Shown piece after piece: positions 35,440 to 45,206 of a stretch of DNA of 64,000 nt. The stretch comes from Lithobates sylvaticus (lineage: Eukaryota > Chordata > Amphibia > Anura > Ranidae): the NCBI GenBank assembly GCA_028564925.1, contig CM053029.1:297019168-297083167 (forward strand), written 5' to 3'. The notes beneath the pieces are model-generated. The model ran no database searches. It saw only the letters and a list, made by a program, of their open reading frames with translations, and was not told the DNA's origin. The position numbers and the translations under genes were made by a program. Within the stretch, counting starts at the first letter, position 1, and each line of letters begins with the position of its first letter.

Positions 35440-36520
35440 TCAGGGACGTGTGCCTTCCTTGGCCTTCTTGCTTTTGGGCGGCGACCATAGAGATGTGAGT
35501 GGGCTAGATGGAGGTGGTCGTTTGGACAAACTGGAAGATGAGGTTTGCATTGGAGAGGGTGGATCCGTGAAAATGAGGCCCAGTTTTTGTAGCAGAAGTT
35601 CACCGCCCTGAAACGAGGAAAATCTGTAGGGCTTGTTATGGTACTCGAACTTCAAACTGAAGGGGAATAGCCACCAATACTTGATGTTTTTCTGCATTAG
35701 TACTGTCAGAGGTTTAAGCGCCCACCGTTTCTGGATCGTGTATGGAGAAATGTCCACGTAAATTTAAACTGGATGACCCAAAATTTTGATTTGCGGGGTT
35801 GAGCGAGCTTTCCGCATAACTTCTTCTTTGATGTTATAGTAGTGTGGTTTGACTACAATATCTCGGGCAGGCCATCAGGTCGGGGGGGTCCTAGAGCTCT
35901 ATGAGCCCTATCGAGCTTCATTTTGTGTGCTCTGACATCAGGAATGAGGGTTTTGATGAGGGAGTGCACCGCTTATGGTATATCAGTAACTGTCTCAGGC
36001 AGGCCTCTGATTCAGAAATTTTGCCTTGTGGACCTATTTTACAGGTCATCAATTTTGGCCATGGCTGTGTCTAGTTAGTCATGTAAATCTTGGATACGAT
36101 CGTTACTTTGATTGACCCTGGTGATTGTAGAATCCACTCTATTCTCAATGGTTTCAATGCGAAAGCCCAGCATCTGACGATCCATTTTAATATCAGTAGT
36201 GATCCTGGAAGCAGTCTGTGCTAACCCCCTGTCTAGCATTTCTGCAAATCTGGCAAACATGAGGGAAATATCCTGGTGCTTGAGGGTGTCTCCCTGGCTT
36301 GGTATGTCAGATTCTGCTCAGTGGATGCTGCAGCTGAGGGGGACGTCAGCATCTCATCCAGAGTCTGGTTCAACAGAGATACTGTGGAGGCTGGAGATAA
36401 GGGGCCCCCAGTGGATGTAGTGGTGGGTGCTTTTCCACATACCTCCTCCTGAAGAGTGTCCCGCCATGGTGAGGAGAGAGAGGCTCCTGTTGCAACTGCC
36501 TCATGCAGCGGCCGTTCCAC
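35440..36520 (-). pseudogene. L1 ORF1 (nucleic acid-binding protein), broken
   Basis: On the minus strand, a variable Pro/Ser/Thr-rich N-terminus (36520-36260) is followed by a coiled-coil-like stretch (IKMDRQMLGFRIETIENRVD, 36200-36090). The C-terminal domain comes last: DISPYTIQKRWALKPLTVLM and the WWLFPFSLKFEY and GGELLLQKLGL blocks (35757-35560), with a Lys-rich end. This matches trimeric L1 ORF1p (coiled coil, RRM, CTD). Frame changes occur between blocks. Confidence 0.7.
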
Positions 36521-36559
36521 CGATATCTTGGATATGGCTGAGTGTGCTGAGGCATCTTA

Positions 36560-36735
36560 AAACAAAGCTTTTTAACTTCTTTTCACCGTCCCCACCGGCT
36601 GTAGACTTCCCCTCTGATCCAGTGCCGTGTATGTCGTTCCCGGGTGACGTTGCTCCATGCAGGGAGTGTCAGTGGAGGGAGCGTGACGGAGCTCCGAGAT
36701 CAGGCGGCCATCTCGGTCATCTCTGCGCATGCACC
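36560..36735 (-). promoter_or_regulatory. L1 5' UTR with YY1-like site
   Basis: The minus strand begins GCGCAGAGATGACCGAGATG and contains CGAGATGGCCGCC at about 36700-36712, close to the YY1 consensus near the 5' end of mammalian L1 (AAGATGGCCG). It lies within about 40 bp of the inferred 5' border. Motif by eye only. Confidence 0.4.
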
Positions 36736-37402
36736 TTTACCCACATATCTTATGTAAATATCTGTACAGTTCCCGCTGGCAGGTGATTCTTATAAAAAAC
36801 ATAATCAAATCCACTCACAAAAATTTGTTTAATTATTCAAAAACGATTAGTGTTAAAAGAGTGTTAAAAATATATACCCGTATGACATATGACAGCTCCA
36901 TCTTATGTCCAAGTGGCTAATGGCATGTAGCTCTCATATATTTATTTTTGCCACTGGGTCATAGGCCATTATGGCTACTTTTACAAAATGTTTAAGTGTT
37001 TTAGTATTTTAAAGGAGTAAGTGTGGAATGTTATTATGTCCTTCGACCTAGGACCACATCTATATGTTTAGTGAATGAATATACAGTAACCTCTATGCAA
37101 AAAATAACCATATACAACTGAAATGAAATGAAAATAAAAATGTAATTAAAAATAAGAATAGAAATGAAATGAAAATAAAATTAAAATAAAGTATAAAAAA
37201 TATGAAATAAAAATTAAAATAATATTGAAGACCGTAGGAGCCTCATGTACATGCCCCATCAGCATGTAATAAAAGAGGGACCTCACCAAATGGCTGCAGC
37301 AACATGAATGTTCTACAAGCCTCTACTGGCAACTCATACAGCCCACCAATGGGAACAAGGAGATATGGGCAACGCGGCCTAGGTGATCAATTTTGGACAG
37401 AC
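36736..37402. other. AT-rich unassigned DNA
   Basis: No coding signal or terminal repeats recognised. The block 37110-37225 is A-rich low complexity built from AAATGAAATGAAAATAAAA-like units. Confidence 0.5.
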
Positions 37403-37405
37403 TTA

Positions 37406-37824
37406 AGCCTCATACACACGATCGGACCGTGGACCAACTTTCCCGTGGATTTTTGTCCAAAGGGCGTTGGCCCCAAGTTGGTATTGCATACACACGGCAG
37501 GACTTTTTCAGCCAACTTTCACCAAATCACTTGGTTTTTCTGCTCTTTACCGCCACCTTTGGTCAACTTCTGTATTGTTGTCTGATCTTTTGCATTGGTT
37601 CTGCATTGGTTTGTACAAAAGTCTTTTGGTTTTGTGTACACACAGTCGGACTTTGGTCCATCGGACTTTTGTTGGCAGAAAGTTGGCCCATTCACACAGC
37701 CAACAAAAGTCCGATGAAACCTGGAAAAAGTTGGTCCGATGGAGCGTACACACGGTCGGATGTTGGTCCAAAACAGCTAATTTGCATGTTGGTTGTCAAA
37801 AAGTCTGATCGTGTGTACGGGCCT
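37406..37824. mobile_element. Harbinger-type MITE, TTA TSD
   Basis: Termini AGCCTCATACACACGATCGG and (reverse complement of the right end) AGGCCCGTACACACGATCAG are imperfect inverted repeats. TTA is duplicated at 37403-37405 and 37825-37827. The 419-bp interior has repeated TACACACGGTCGGA and GTCGGACTTTGGTCCA motifs in both orientations. Non-coding; the open frames across it are shadows. Confidence 0.8.
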
Positions 37825-37827
37825 TTA

Positions 37828-38564
37828 TACTAAGCGTCAGCTTTGAAAAAGAGACATCTAAAATTACAAGACCACCAGGAGTCTTGATGCTAGGACTTAC
37901 TAGTTCCCCTACTCATAAGGCTTCATAAAAGAAAATCAGAATGTGACGGTCCCACTCTGCTATCACATGTTGGGGAATTTAAATAAATTCTACAACGTAA
38001 CAGTAAAATCAGCAAAATATGTAAAAATATATTAATGTATAAATATTCAAACTTTTCACAGAGGAATGATAACCTTGCCAGGAAATGAAAAAAAAAAAAA
38101 CCATAGTTGCGAAAGAAATGACCTTTGACTAATGTTAATGTGTTTGGTCAAAAGTTCTAAAACATTTTTGCTGATTCTGAATTTTAGAGATCTTGTTTTT
38201 ATCATTTCCATATCATCATACAGCAGTTTGGAAATGATACACTTTTTACTGATCTGAGTTTATTTTTGTACCCTAAAGCCACACTTGCATGGCCTGATCA
38301 TTATCACCCAGTTGATTATTATCTGCAGGTCATGTCAAATATTGTATTACACTCTATTTTCCTAATTACAGGGACTGAAACAGTTTCCTGCCTGAATGGG
38401 TTGTATGTTTTATCAAACTTTACTTACATAAATTGAAGAATTTGAGTAGGGCCTGCATATGTCTATTTTAGAATTGCCAAATCAAACTGAATAACCTTTT
38501 GTTTTGTGGACTATGCATTTACAGTAATAACAGGTGTTCATTATACAAAATGTTAACATTGTAG
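37828..38564. other. AT-rich unassigned DNA
   Basis: Nothing recognised: no coding signal, repeat ends or RNA gene. It reads as unique or very old sequence and is one of the few candidates in the window for non-TE DNA. Confidence 0.4.
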
Positions 38565-38568
38565 TTAA

Positions 38569-39054
38569 AGGGGTTGTAAAGGTACAAGGTTTTTTACCTT
38601 CATGCATTCTATACATGAACGTAAAAACATTCTGTGTGCAGCAGCCCCCCTAATACTTACCTGAGCCCCCTCTCGATCCAGCCATGTCCACAAGAGCTTT
38701 GGCTCTCCAGGGACTCGCACTCTTGATTGTTTTTTGGCAGCATTGGGCGCCATTGGCTCCCATTGCTGTCAATCACAGCCAGTGAGCCAATCAGGAGATG
38801 GATGGAGCAGGGCTGAGTCCGGACTCTGTGTGTGAATAGGCACCCAGAGCCATGGCTCGGGAACACACCTGCTTGGGTGCCCCCACAGAAATCTGCTTGC
38901 TGTGGGGGCACCCTGCAGGAGGAAGGGGCCAGGAGCATCGGCGTGGGACCCGAGAAAAGGAGGATCCAGTCTGCTCTGTGCAAAACCACTGCACAGAGCA
39001 GGTAAGTATAACATGGTTGTTATTAAAAAAAATAAACAAAACTTTAATATCGCT
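38569..39054. mobile_element. TTAA-type MITE with hairpin core
   Basis: The left end TTAA (38565-38568) is followed by AGGGGTTGTAAAGG. The right end AATATCGCTTCAAG looks like the decayed partner, with TCAA at 39055-39058 in place of TTAA. Interior non-coding, GC-rich with a strong hairpin. Related in size and target to the elements at 33185 and 52141, but not clearly the same family. Confidence 0.6.
38868..38919. ncRNA. miRNA-like hairpin inside MITE (putative)
   Basis: GGGTGCCCCCACAG (38875-38888) pairs perfectly with CTGTGGGGGCACCC (38900-38913) around an 11-nt loop. CCTGC/GCAGG extends the stem beyond a small internal loop. Size and shape resemble a short pre-miRNA; expression is unknown. 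Confidence 0.35.
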
Positions 39055-39172
39055 TCAAGTAGGTTAGAATGACAATGTAATTGTTTTGGGCCATTTTTTG
39101 TTTTTAGTTGTTTATTTGAATATAAATGTAGACTTTTGAAACTGTGATTTTGTATGTCTTTTCACTTTATAT

Positions 39173-39868
39173 CAGGGTTAGAAAACCTTTCAAGCCTAGT
39201 GTGCCAAAAAATGTTTGTAAGAAATTTGATAATGCCAAACAGCCTTTGCTCCAGTGTCTGCCCACACTTTAACACCCCATACACTTTAATCCCTCTACTG
39301 CCTCCCAGTGTCTCCACAAACTTCCACACATCCCACCATACCTCTCAGCTTTAGTTACTTGAGAAACATGGACGCATCAGGGAGAGTTCAGGACCTGCGG
39401 TACGTATAGCACGCTGCAGCAAAAAAAGTGGGCATGGCTAAATTACCTTGGAGTCTGAGCTAACGTGTGTATACACGTTTACCACAGGCCTTGTAGTAAC
39501 AAAATACATCTTATATACAGTGGAACAAATAACAATTTGACATACACAATAAACCTCAGCACATAGGACAGGGGTAGGCAACCTTTTGAGCACAATGTGC
39601 TGAAAAATGTTTTCAAAGAAATTGAGCGTGCCGATTTTTATAACAAAAAAATTTCAACTTCACACTCTCAATCACGAAAATTGAATGCTGTAAACTTTAG
39701 TAGCGAGAAATTAACATCCTGCACCTTCACACCTCAGATCAGTCCCAATTCCTGCACCTTCACACCTCAGATCACTTTCCCCCCTGCAAATCTGTTTCAC
39801 CACTGTACCCCCCTGCTTATCTGCCCCACCACTTTACCCCATCTGCCCCACCAATCCCTAGGGATCCA
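39173..39868. mobile_element. hAT-like non-autonomous fragments with minisatellite
   Basis: Two starts of one family: CAGGGTTAGAAAACCTTTCA at 39173 and CAGGGGTAGGCAACCTTTTG at 39569. Both are followed by GTGTGCC/GTGCTG AAAAATG and then C-rich sequence. From about 39735 this merges into CTGCCCCACCACTGTACCCC units, the minisatellite seen again at 45.6 and 49.6 kb. CAGGG-starting ends are typical of hAT (Charlie-like) elements. Right borders are not defined. Confidence 0.5.
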
Positions 39869-40015
39869 CGGGGCGGTGATTGGGACAAATTCATTTTAAG
39901 AAGTGAGACTACCTGGATCGAGCGTCTGAATGCCACTCGATTGCCAGGCATCAATGAGGCACAATCTTATAGGCCCTTCCTTTTAAACTCCTATATTTGC
40001 CTAGACCAACATTAG
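39869..40015 (+). pseudogene. PLE-4 endonuclease C-terminal end
   Basis: The 48-residue open tail RGGDWDKFILRSETTWIERL, then ATRLPGINEAQSYRPFL, stops at 40015. It matches the C-termini of the PLE endonucleases at 4100 (RGGDWNKILLQREVRWI) and 63250 (RGGDLDKKLLQIETRWI, HPGLNEGISFKPFL). Only the last part is present; C-rich minisatellite precedes it. Confidence 0.8.
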
Positions 40016-40248
40016 CATCAATGAATACCTTCATTGATGAATGTTTTCTTCCATTGCGAGACCATCTCCCCACCTTTACGCCCTATTCTTGCAAAATATG
40101 AGGCGTTAAATCAGTACGTTAATACTATTAGATCTCAGTTCTATTATTGAGTTAATATCTCCACTCGTTTGGTGGTCACAGATATATTAATCCTTCCATG
40201 CTTCATGCCATACCAGTCAATAAATAACCTCTATAATTATGTTCATAT

Positions 40249-40263
40249 ATCGATTGATATATG
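40249..40263. repeat. TSD of PLE-5 (second copy 42001-42015)
   Basis: ATCGATTGATATATG occurs exactly at both places. The right copy abuts the right PLE arm; the left copy is followed by a 61-bp extension before the left arm starts. Confidence 0.85.
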
Positions 40264-40510
40264 AAATGTTTTGGCCTAACTTTCTACATTCAGGGGTAAA
40301 AAGGTACCATCATCTGTATAATGTGGAAAAAGATTTTTTTGAGGAACCTGGTCCCCAAAACCAACGTCCTCTAAGAGGGGGGGAGCTGTCAGACTATCAC
40401 TGTACAGTACACTGTATTAACATAATTCATAAATCACTATGTATAAAATACAAGGTTTTTTATTTATACAAAAGGAACTTTTCAGTCATAAAAACAAATG
40501 CGTATAAAGA

Positions 40511-40556
40511 GTATTTCGACTAGTTTCGCTATAGAGATAGCCTCATCAGGAAATAC
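40511..40556 (-). ncRNA. Hammerhead ribozyme, PLE-5 left arm
   Basis: Minus strand: GTATTTC, CTGATGA, G, GCTAT-CTCT-ATAGC, GAAA, CTAGTC, GAAATAC. All core bases (CTGATGA, GAAA, GTC cleavage site) are present. Stem I is 7 bp (GTATTTC with GAAATAC), stem II 5 bp, stem III a minimal AC/GT with a TA loop. One extra base separates CTGATGA from stem II. Confidence 0.85.
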
Positions 40557-40805
40557 AATGTTTACATCTGCAAGAAAGAATTTGAAATTGGTAACTGTGC
40601 ATAATAAATTCACTTAGCTGCATCAACATTCAGCAGCAATATTTCAATCTTGGTGTGGGGAGCAAAAATACAAAATAGAGAACAGTCTCTTACCCCAACT
40701 GGATGCACTAGGGAAGCACGGATGTGTCCGACAGAGCCTTCCGTGGCGACTGGGGAGGGACCGAATAGGGCCAACAGGTCAATTCTAAAGTGTATAGAAG
40801 TGGTA

Positions 40806-41227
40806 GTGAAATAATGCCCAGCATGGGAAAATGGGGCTATACAAGTGAAGGGTGTTGTGTCAAATGTGAGAGGCAAGGGAAATAACAAGTGAAAAAAGAT
40901 AGGGGGAAGTAAGCGGGAGGGGAGGCAGGAATGAACTTGGGAGGGAAAGAAGGGGGGGAGGGAGAGGGAGAAGGGCGGGAAAAGGAAGGGTGTTTGTGAC
41001 AATGAGGAAGGGAAACCTCATTGTCACAAACACCCTTTCTTTTCCCGCCCCTTCTCCCCCTCCCTCCCCCCCCTCTTCTTCTTCTTTCCCTCCCCAGTTC
41101 ATTCCTGCCTCCCCTCCCGCTTACTTCCCCCTATCTTTTTTCACTTGTTATTTCCCTTGCCTCTCACATTTGACACAACACCCTTCACTTGTATAGCCCC
41201 ATTTTCCCATGCTGGGCACTATTTCAC
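40806..41227. repeat. 422-bp near-perfect palindrome
   Basis: GTGAAATAATGCCCAGCATG at 40806 is mirrored to GGGCACTATTTCAC ending 41227. The centre at about 41011 is GGTGTTTGTGACAATGAGG, an 8-nt AAGGGAAA loop, CCTCATTGTCACAAACACC. The arms of about 208 bp include a polypurine/polypyrimidine tract. This is a foldback within PLE-5. Confidence 0.9.
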
Positions 41228-41767
41228 CCCACTTTTCATTTTAATTATCAGGGGTTTTGATACCTCTGTTCTTTAATTCCCAACACCACTGTATCGTGTA
41301 AGCGGAGATATTCATAGAAATTCTCGGCATAGTCTAGTTCACCATTCTCAGGTCACTGTTGGGGATTTATTATTATTTGCCAACAGTCTACTGAATTTCA
41401 CTTTTTATTACCTGTACACTCCCTGGTGACTATATGGATGTTAATGCCGATACCTTAGAACACTTTTGGGCAAGGTGTTTCTATTTAAATCGCATCATCA
41501 TGATTGATATAACACCACTACCACTTCTATACACTTTAGAATTGACCTGTTGGCCCTATTCGGTCCCTACCCAGTCGCCACGGAAGGCTCTGTCGGACAC
41601 ATCCGTGCTTCCCTAGTGCATCCAGTTGGGGTAAGAGACTGTTCTCTATTTTGTATTTTTGCTCCCCACACCAAGATTGAAATATTGCTGCTGAATGTTG
41701 ATGCAGCTAAGTGAATTTATTATGCACAGTTACCAATTTCAAATTCTTTCTTGCAGATGTAAACATT

Positions 41768-41813
41768 GTATTTCCTGATGAAGCTATCTCTATAGCGAAA
41801 CTAGTCGAAATAC
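41768..41813 (+). ncRNA. Hammerhead ribozyme, PLE-5 right arm
   Basis: GTATTTC (41768-41774), CTGATGA (41775-41781), extra A, stem II GCTAT (41783-41787) with ATAGC (41792-41796) around CTCT, GAAA (41797-41800), stem III C-TA-G, cleavage-site GTC (41804-41806), GAAATAC (41807-41813) closing stem I. The core is complete. The minimal stem III is the form reported for PLE-encoded type I hammerheads. Confidence 0.85.
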
Positions 41814-42404
41814 TCTTTATACGCATTTGTTTTTATGACTAAAAAGTTCCTTTTGTATAAATAAAAAACCTTGTATTTTATACATAGTGATTTATGAATT
41901 ATGTTAATACAGTGTACTATACCGTGATAGTCCGACAGCTCCCCCCCTCTTAGAGGACGTTGGTTTGGGGACCAGGTTCCTCTAAAAAAAATCTTTTTCC
42001 ATCGATTGATATATGTCATTATTCTAAAAATCTCTTTTTTTGAAATCCAGGTTTTCAAAATATTTTCTTGAACTAAATACCTCTCTATGTAATATTTGTA
42101 TTTACACCTCTTGATACTATTTAAAAAAAAAAAATCCTTTTCATGTTTTGTCACTCCTGTTTTGTTCTCTATTTTTTCGCCAGTCCCACCCGGTCAGGCT
42201 CCGTGGGTTGAGGTTTAACCTACATACAGTGCGGCCGCCCAGCGTCATTATTACATCCTATGACGCTTGCAAAATCCACCAGGGGGAGCTCTCCCTTGAT
42301 CCCTCCCAGGTCTATCTGCATATCACTCACTGCGCATCCAATATGGAGTCTATGCGCCTATTGTGCAGGCGCGGCTACTCCATCTTGTGCATGCGCACTG
42401 TGAT

Positions 42405-42560
42405 CTTCGGCCGGTCTGGATGACGTCACGCCGGCGCACGCCGGGTGTCAGACTCCCAGACGGGACGTGCATATAAAAGCACACTATTGTGTGCTATGGC
42501 TCCATCTGCCCTGCTCGTGTGTTGCCGCCGTTTCTGCTACTATCTTTCATCCTGGTAAGT
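42405..42560 (+). promoter_or_regulatory. PLE-4 promoter (CRE, TATA) and splice donor
   Basis: A palindromic CRE TGACGTCA at 42421-42428, TATA box ATATAAAAG at 42471-42479, and CCTGGTAAGT with a strong GT splice donor at 42555, about 80 bp after the TATA. Upstream is a GTGCATGCGCAC NRF1-like site (about 42386). It matches the order in PLE-1 and PLE-9. PLEs are known to carry an internal promoter and sometimes an intron in this region. Confidence 0.6.
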
Positions 42561-43702
42561 CCATATCTCTACCACATTTCCTGATGCCTTAACATGGTGA
42601 TATTTTAATCACCAGCTTATAGCTGTATAGTCACTAGGTATCTATCAATTGCCTTCCTCTTTTACAGACTAATATGCCTGACCTATCAGGTCAGGACTTT
42701 TGGAGGCATTCCTGACTAAACTGCTACACCATTCCAGCATTCAAGGTTGTGCCTGTTGCTGCTTTTCTCATCTAATAGCTTTTAGAGATCTAACCCCCTC
42801 AGCTATTGGTAGTATACAGGGCTCAAGTCCTGCGGGAACGCATGGGAACGGAGTTCCTGTACTTTTTCCACAACAGGAACTCAGTTCCCGTTAGCAGCCG
42901 TGTCCTGCAAGACTTTGAATTATGCGAGCTGTGTGGCAGGTGCTACACCAGCAGCCGCCGACACAGCTCGCAATAGTAAGTGACGCACACCTGACCATTC
43001 AGGCATTGCCAGTAGGGGGCCCCATGACAGCTTCCGCTTTGATCTACCTGTCAATCACAGCTAGCTGACAGGTAGATCAGGTCCCTGCTGCCCAGAGATT
43101 GTATTTAGTCAGACCTCTCGTGATGCGCTCCTCCCTGCCAGCCCCTCCTGATTTTCTGTCTCCTCATCTCCCCCCCCCCCCCAGTCTCCTGCATAGTTGC
43201 TGTGTGTCCCGCTAAAATCCCCCCCTCTATCTTCAGTGCCATATGATGAGAGAACCCAGAGGAGGAGCACAGCTATTCTGCTCACAGGACATGCAGGGAG
43301 AGAGGTGAGCTGAGGGAGGAACATCAGTTTGGGGTGGTAAGCTGAGCACAATACCTGGCAAAGTTTAATGCCAGGAGGGAAGTTTATGTGGAAATATGTG
43401 AAGGGTTGGAATAGCAGCGAGTGTGTGTTGGAGCCCTGCAGAGTTTGCAGCCCCCCAAGCGAACATACATCTAAGCAGGAACACATCACTATCTCCCCCA
43501 AGCATTCTGTCCAGATAATGTGCAGTTAATTTATGACCTTTCCATTTAACCCTGTGTTATCCAAACTCTGTTCAATGAAAAGTGTAAACTCCCCACATAA
43601 ACACTCTATATACAAAATAAAATTCCCCAATAAAGATCAGAACATGATGTTCACATTTGCATGGAAGCACAATTGAATGAATGCTAATTATTCAGAGAAT
43701 TA

Positions 43703-44410
43703 GGGAATTGGATAAAGCTGCGCCAACATATGTATTAATAATATATAAAAGGTTAAATTGCCACACATAAAGAATTATTTTTTATTTTTTTTACATATTA
43801 ACCGTGGCCATGGAGGAGCACACAAGAAAACTAATTAGTAAAGTTCAATGGTAAAAATAGTCCAGGTTAAAGATCTTCTTTAAACTGCAAATTCTGGTTT
43901 CTTGTAGCAGACAAACTTGCAATACTTTAGAAAAAGGACACCACCGTGACTAGCTTGTATTATCACACTGTGACATGCATAACTTTGTTTGATCCCAACC
44001 AACTGATAGATTGAACGCTTACCAGATGGCTGGATAATTAAGGCACTGTAAGCAAAGCCTGCAGCTTTCAAGGTAGGCGATGGCTGATAGGACTGATCCA
44101 CCCGTAATCGATCATTCAAAAGGAGATAGAACCTCTGCACCGTCAGCTCCACCCAGAAACATCCAGCTAATATACTCAAATAAACAAAAGAAGTGGGCCG
44201 CCCATAGCATAATACTGATAAAAGTTTATTCAGCAGAGAAAGATTAAAAGCACTTACATGGGTAAGAAGTTTACGAGCACAATATAAAAACACTGCCGGC
44301 CGGTCAGTGGTAACCCATCCCCTGTTCAGAGTCTGCGTGGTGGCGTTATTGCGCGCCTTCCCATACGACGTTTCGTCATAAATGACGTTTTCAATGGGGA
44401 ACCTTTTCTT
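43703..44410 (-). mobile_element. PLE-6: terminal fragment inside the hAT, 15-bp TSD
   Basis: TTATTCAGAGAATTA at 43688-43702 and 44411-44425 flanks 708 bp of PLE terminal sequence in minus orientation. Its 5' end (right side) starts just 9 bp before the stem I of a hammerhead-like motif (44358-44401), and its 3' end (left) has the GCTGCGCCAACATATG phrase of PLE ends. This gives the order PLE-4, then hAT, then PLE-6. Confidence 0.8.
44358..44401 (-). ncRNA. Decayed hammerhead motif, PLE-6
   Basis: Minus strand: TTCCCCA, TTGAAAA in place of CTGATGA, C, stem II GTCAT/ATGAC, GAAAC, a short stem III, UA-type cleavage site, TGGGAA. Stem I, stem II and GAAA are kept; the CTGATGA box is not. Confidence 0.5.
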
Positions 44411-45166
44411 TTATTCAGAGAATTACCGTATTTATGTTTATTGAGGATTGTTTTTTTTTTTTATGTACTAACAGTTAAGCTTCATACACACAATATGAAA
44501 ATTGGATGAAAAATACCACTTTTGAAGCGTTCGTGCATATGAGCGTATCATTTTTTTTTTGGTGGGTGAGTGGATCTTGGGTGGGAGTTCCCACACTTTT
44601 TTTCCCCAGGACTTGACCCCTGGTAGTATATTATTTGGCTATTGGCAAGTGTAACCAACCATTAATATACTAATATCTCATATATCATATGGTGATACAG
44701 GTTACTCTATTTTATCTATGTTCTATATCCATGTCTAGGTTCAGGCTTGAAATGTGGTTCCATATCTATATCTGTTGATACACGTTCGATTCATATATAG
44801 CCTTACGGCATATCAACACTAACGACGCCTAGGCACATGCGTGTCCTCTCTCATGGGAATTATCTCTCTATTTGCCATACATTCTGCAACTACCTAGTAA
44901 GTTTATTTTTACTACAATACATTTTAAACCCAGTTATGCTGAATGATATTATATTATGCACTGTATGTGTAGTTTTATCCTCTTTCCCGGGACCGTTTGG
45001 GCTGACGTCCTCCAGGACATATACAGGACTGACATGTTTGCTTATTTTTGTGCAATTTTGTTGCATATGCATGTTTTATACTTCAGTAAACTTTTTAAAT
45101 ATGATGTTATGTATGTACTTATCATGTACCCTTTGATCTCATTAGTTGCCAGTCACCATATATCCA

Positions 45167-45206
45167 GCTCCAGACGAAGCGTATCTGTACGCGAAACATG
45201 TAGAGC
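45167..45206 (+). ncRNA. Hammerhead ribozyme-like motif, PLE-4
   Basis: GCTC, CAGACGA (CTGATGA with U4 changed), A, stem II GCGTA/TACGC around TCTG, GAAAC, AT loop, GTA cleavage triplet (allowed UH), GAGC closing stem I. One essential core base differs. Confidence 0.55.

Larger units (their letters stand above)
29385..36735 (-). mobile_element. L1-type LINE, near full length but decayed
   Basis: A minus-strand L1 of about 7.3 kb. The order from the 5' end is a GC-rich 5' UTR (about 36735-36560), ORF1 (about 36520-35440), ORF2 endonuclease (34300-33830), RT (32440-31740), C-terminal domain (31640-30180), 3' UTR, and an A-rich 3' end with AATAAA near 29405. A TTAA-flanked MITE (33185-33624) splits the endonuclease-RT linker. 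Many frame changes make it inactive. No convincing TSD was found. Confidence 0.8.
40264..42000 (+). mobile_element. PLE-5: head-to-head terminal-region insertion
   Basis: The left arm 40325-40808 is inverted with respect to 41516-42000, with about 95 percent visible identity. Each arm holds a hammerhead ribozyme. The left copy continues to a second, nested palindrome (40806-41227). The segment 41228-41515 is present only in the right copy, and its loss in the left copy is bounded by CAC on both sides. No protein-coding region, so this is a non-autonomous or 5'-truncated PLE product. It sits inside PLE-4 and is therefore younger. Confidence 0.85.
42817..44622. mobile_element. Non-autonomous hAT element, perfect 8-bp TSD
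   Basis: GTAGTATA is duplicated at 42809-42816 and 44623-44630. Ends CAGGGCTCAAGTCCTG and, reverse complemented, CAGGGGTCAAGTCCTGG form the TIR. Just inside are GGGAACGGAGTTCCTG and GTGGGAACTCCCACCC. The 1.8-kb body has no transposase and carries the PLE-6 insertion (708 bp), leaving about 1.1 kb of original sequence. Confidence 0.85.

Noticed and set aside
37393-37833. Long open frame across 37.4-37.8 kb as a gene
   Set aside because: It lies exactly within a Harbinger MITE with TTA duplication and palindromic repeats.
37828-38564. Possible host exon or conserved element in non-repeat DNA
   Set aside because: No splice-flanked open frame, codon pattern or recognisable domain; conservation cannot be judged from one sequence.
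41225-41518. The 290-bp segment missing from one PLE-5 copy as a spliced intron
   Set aside because: No registration of the junction gives GT...AG or another accepted splice pair; CAC microhomology is enough.
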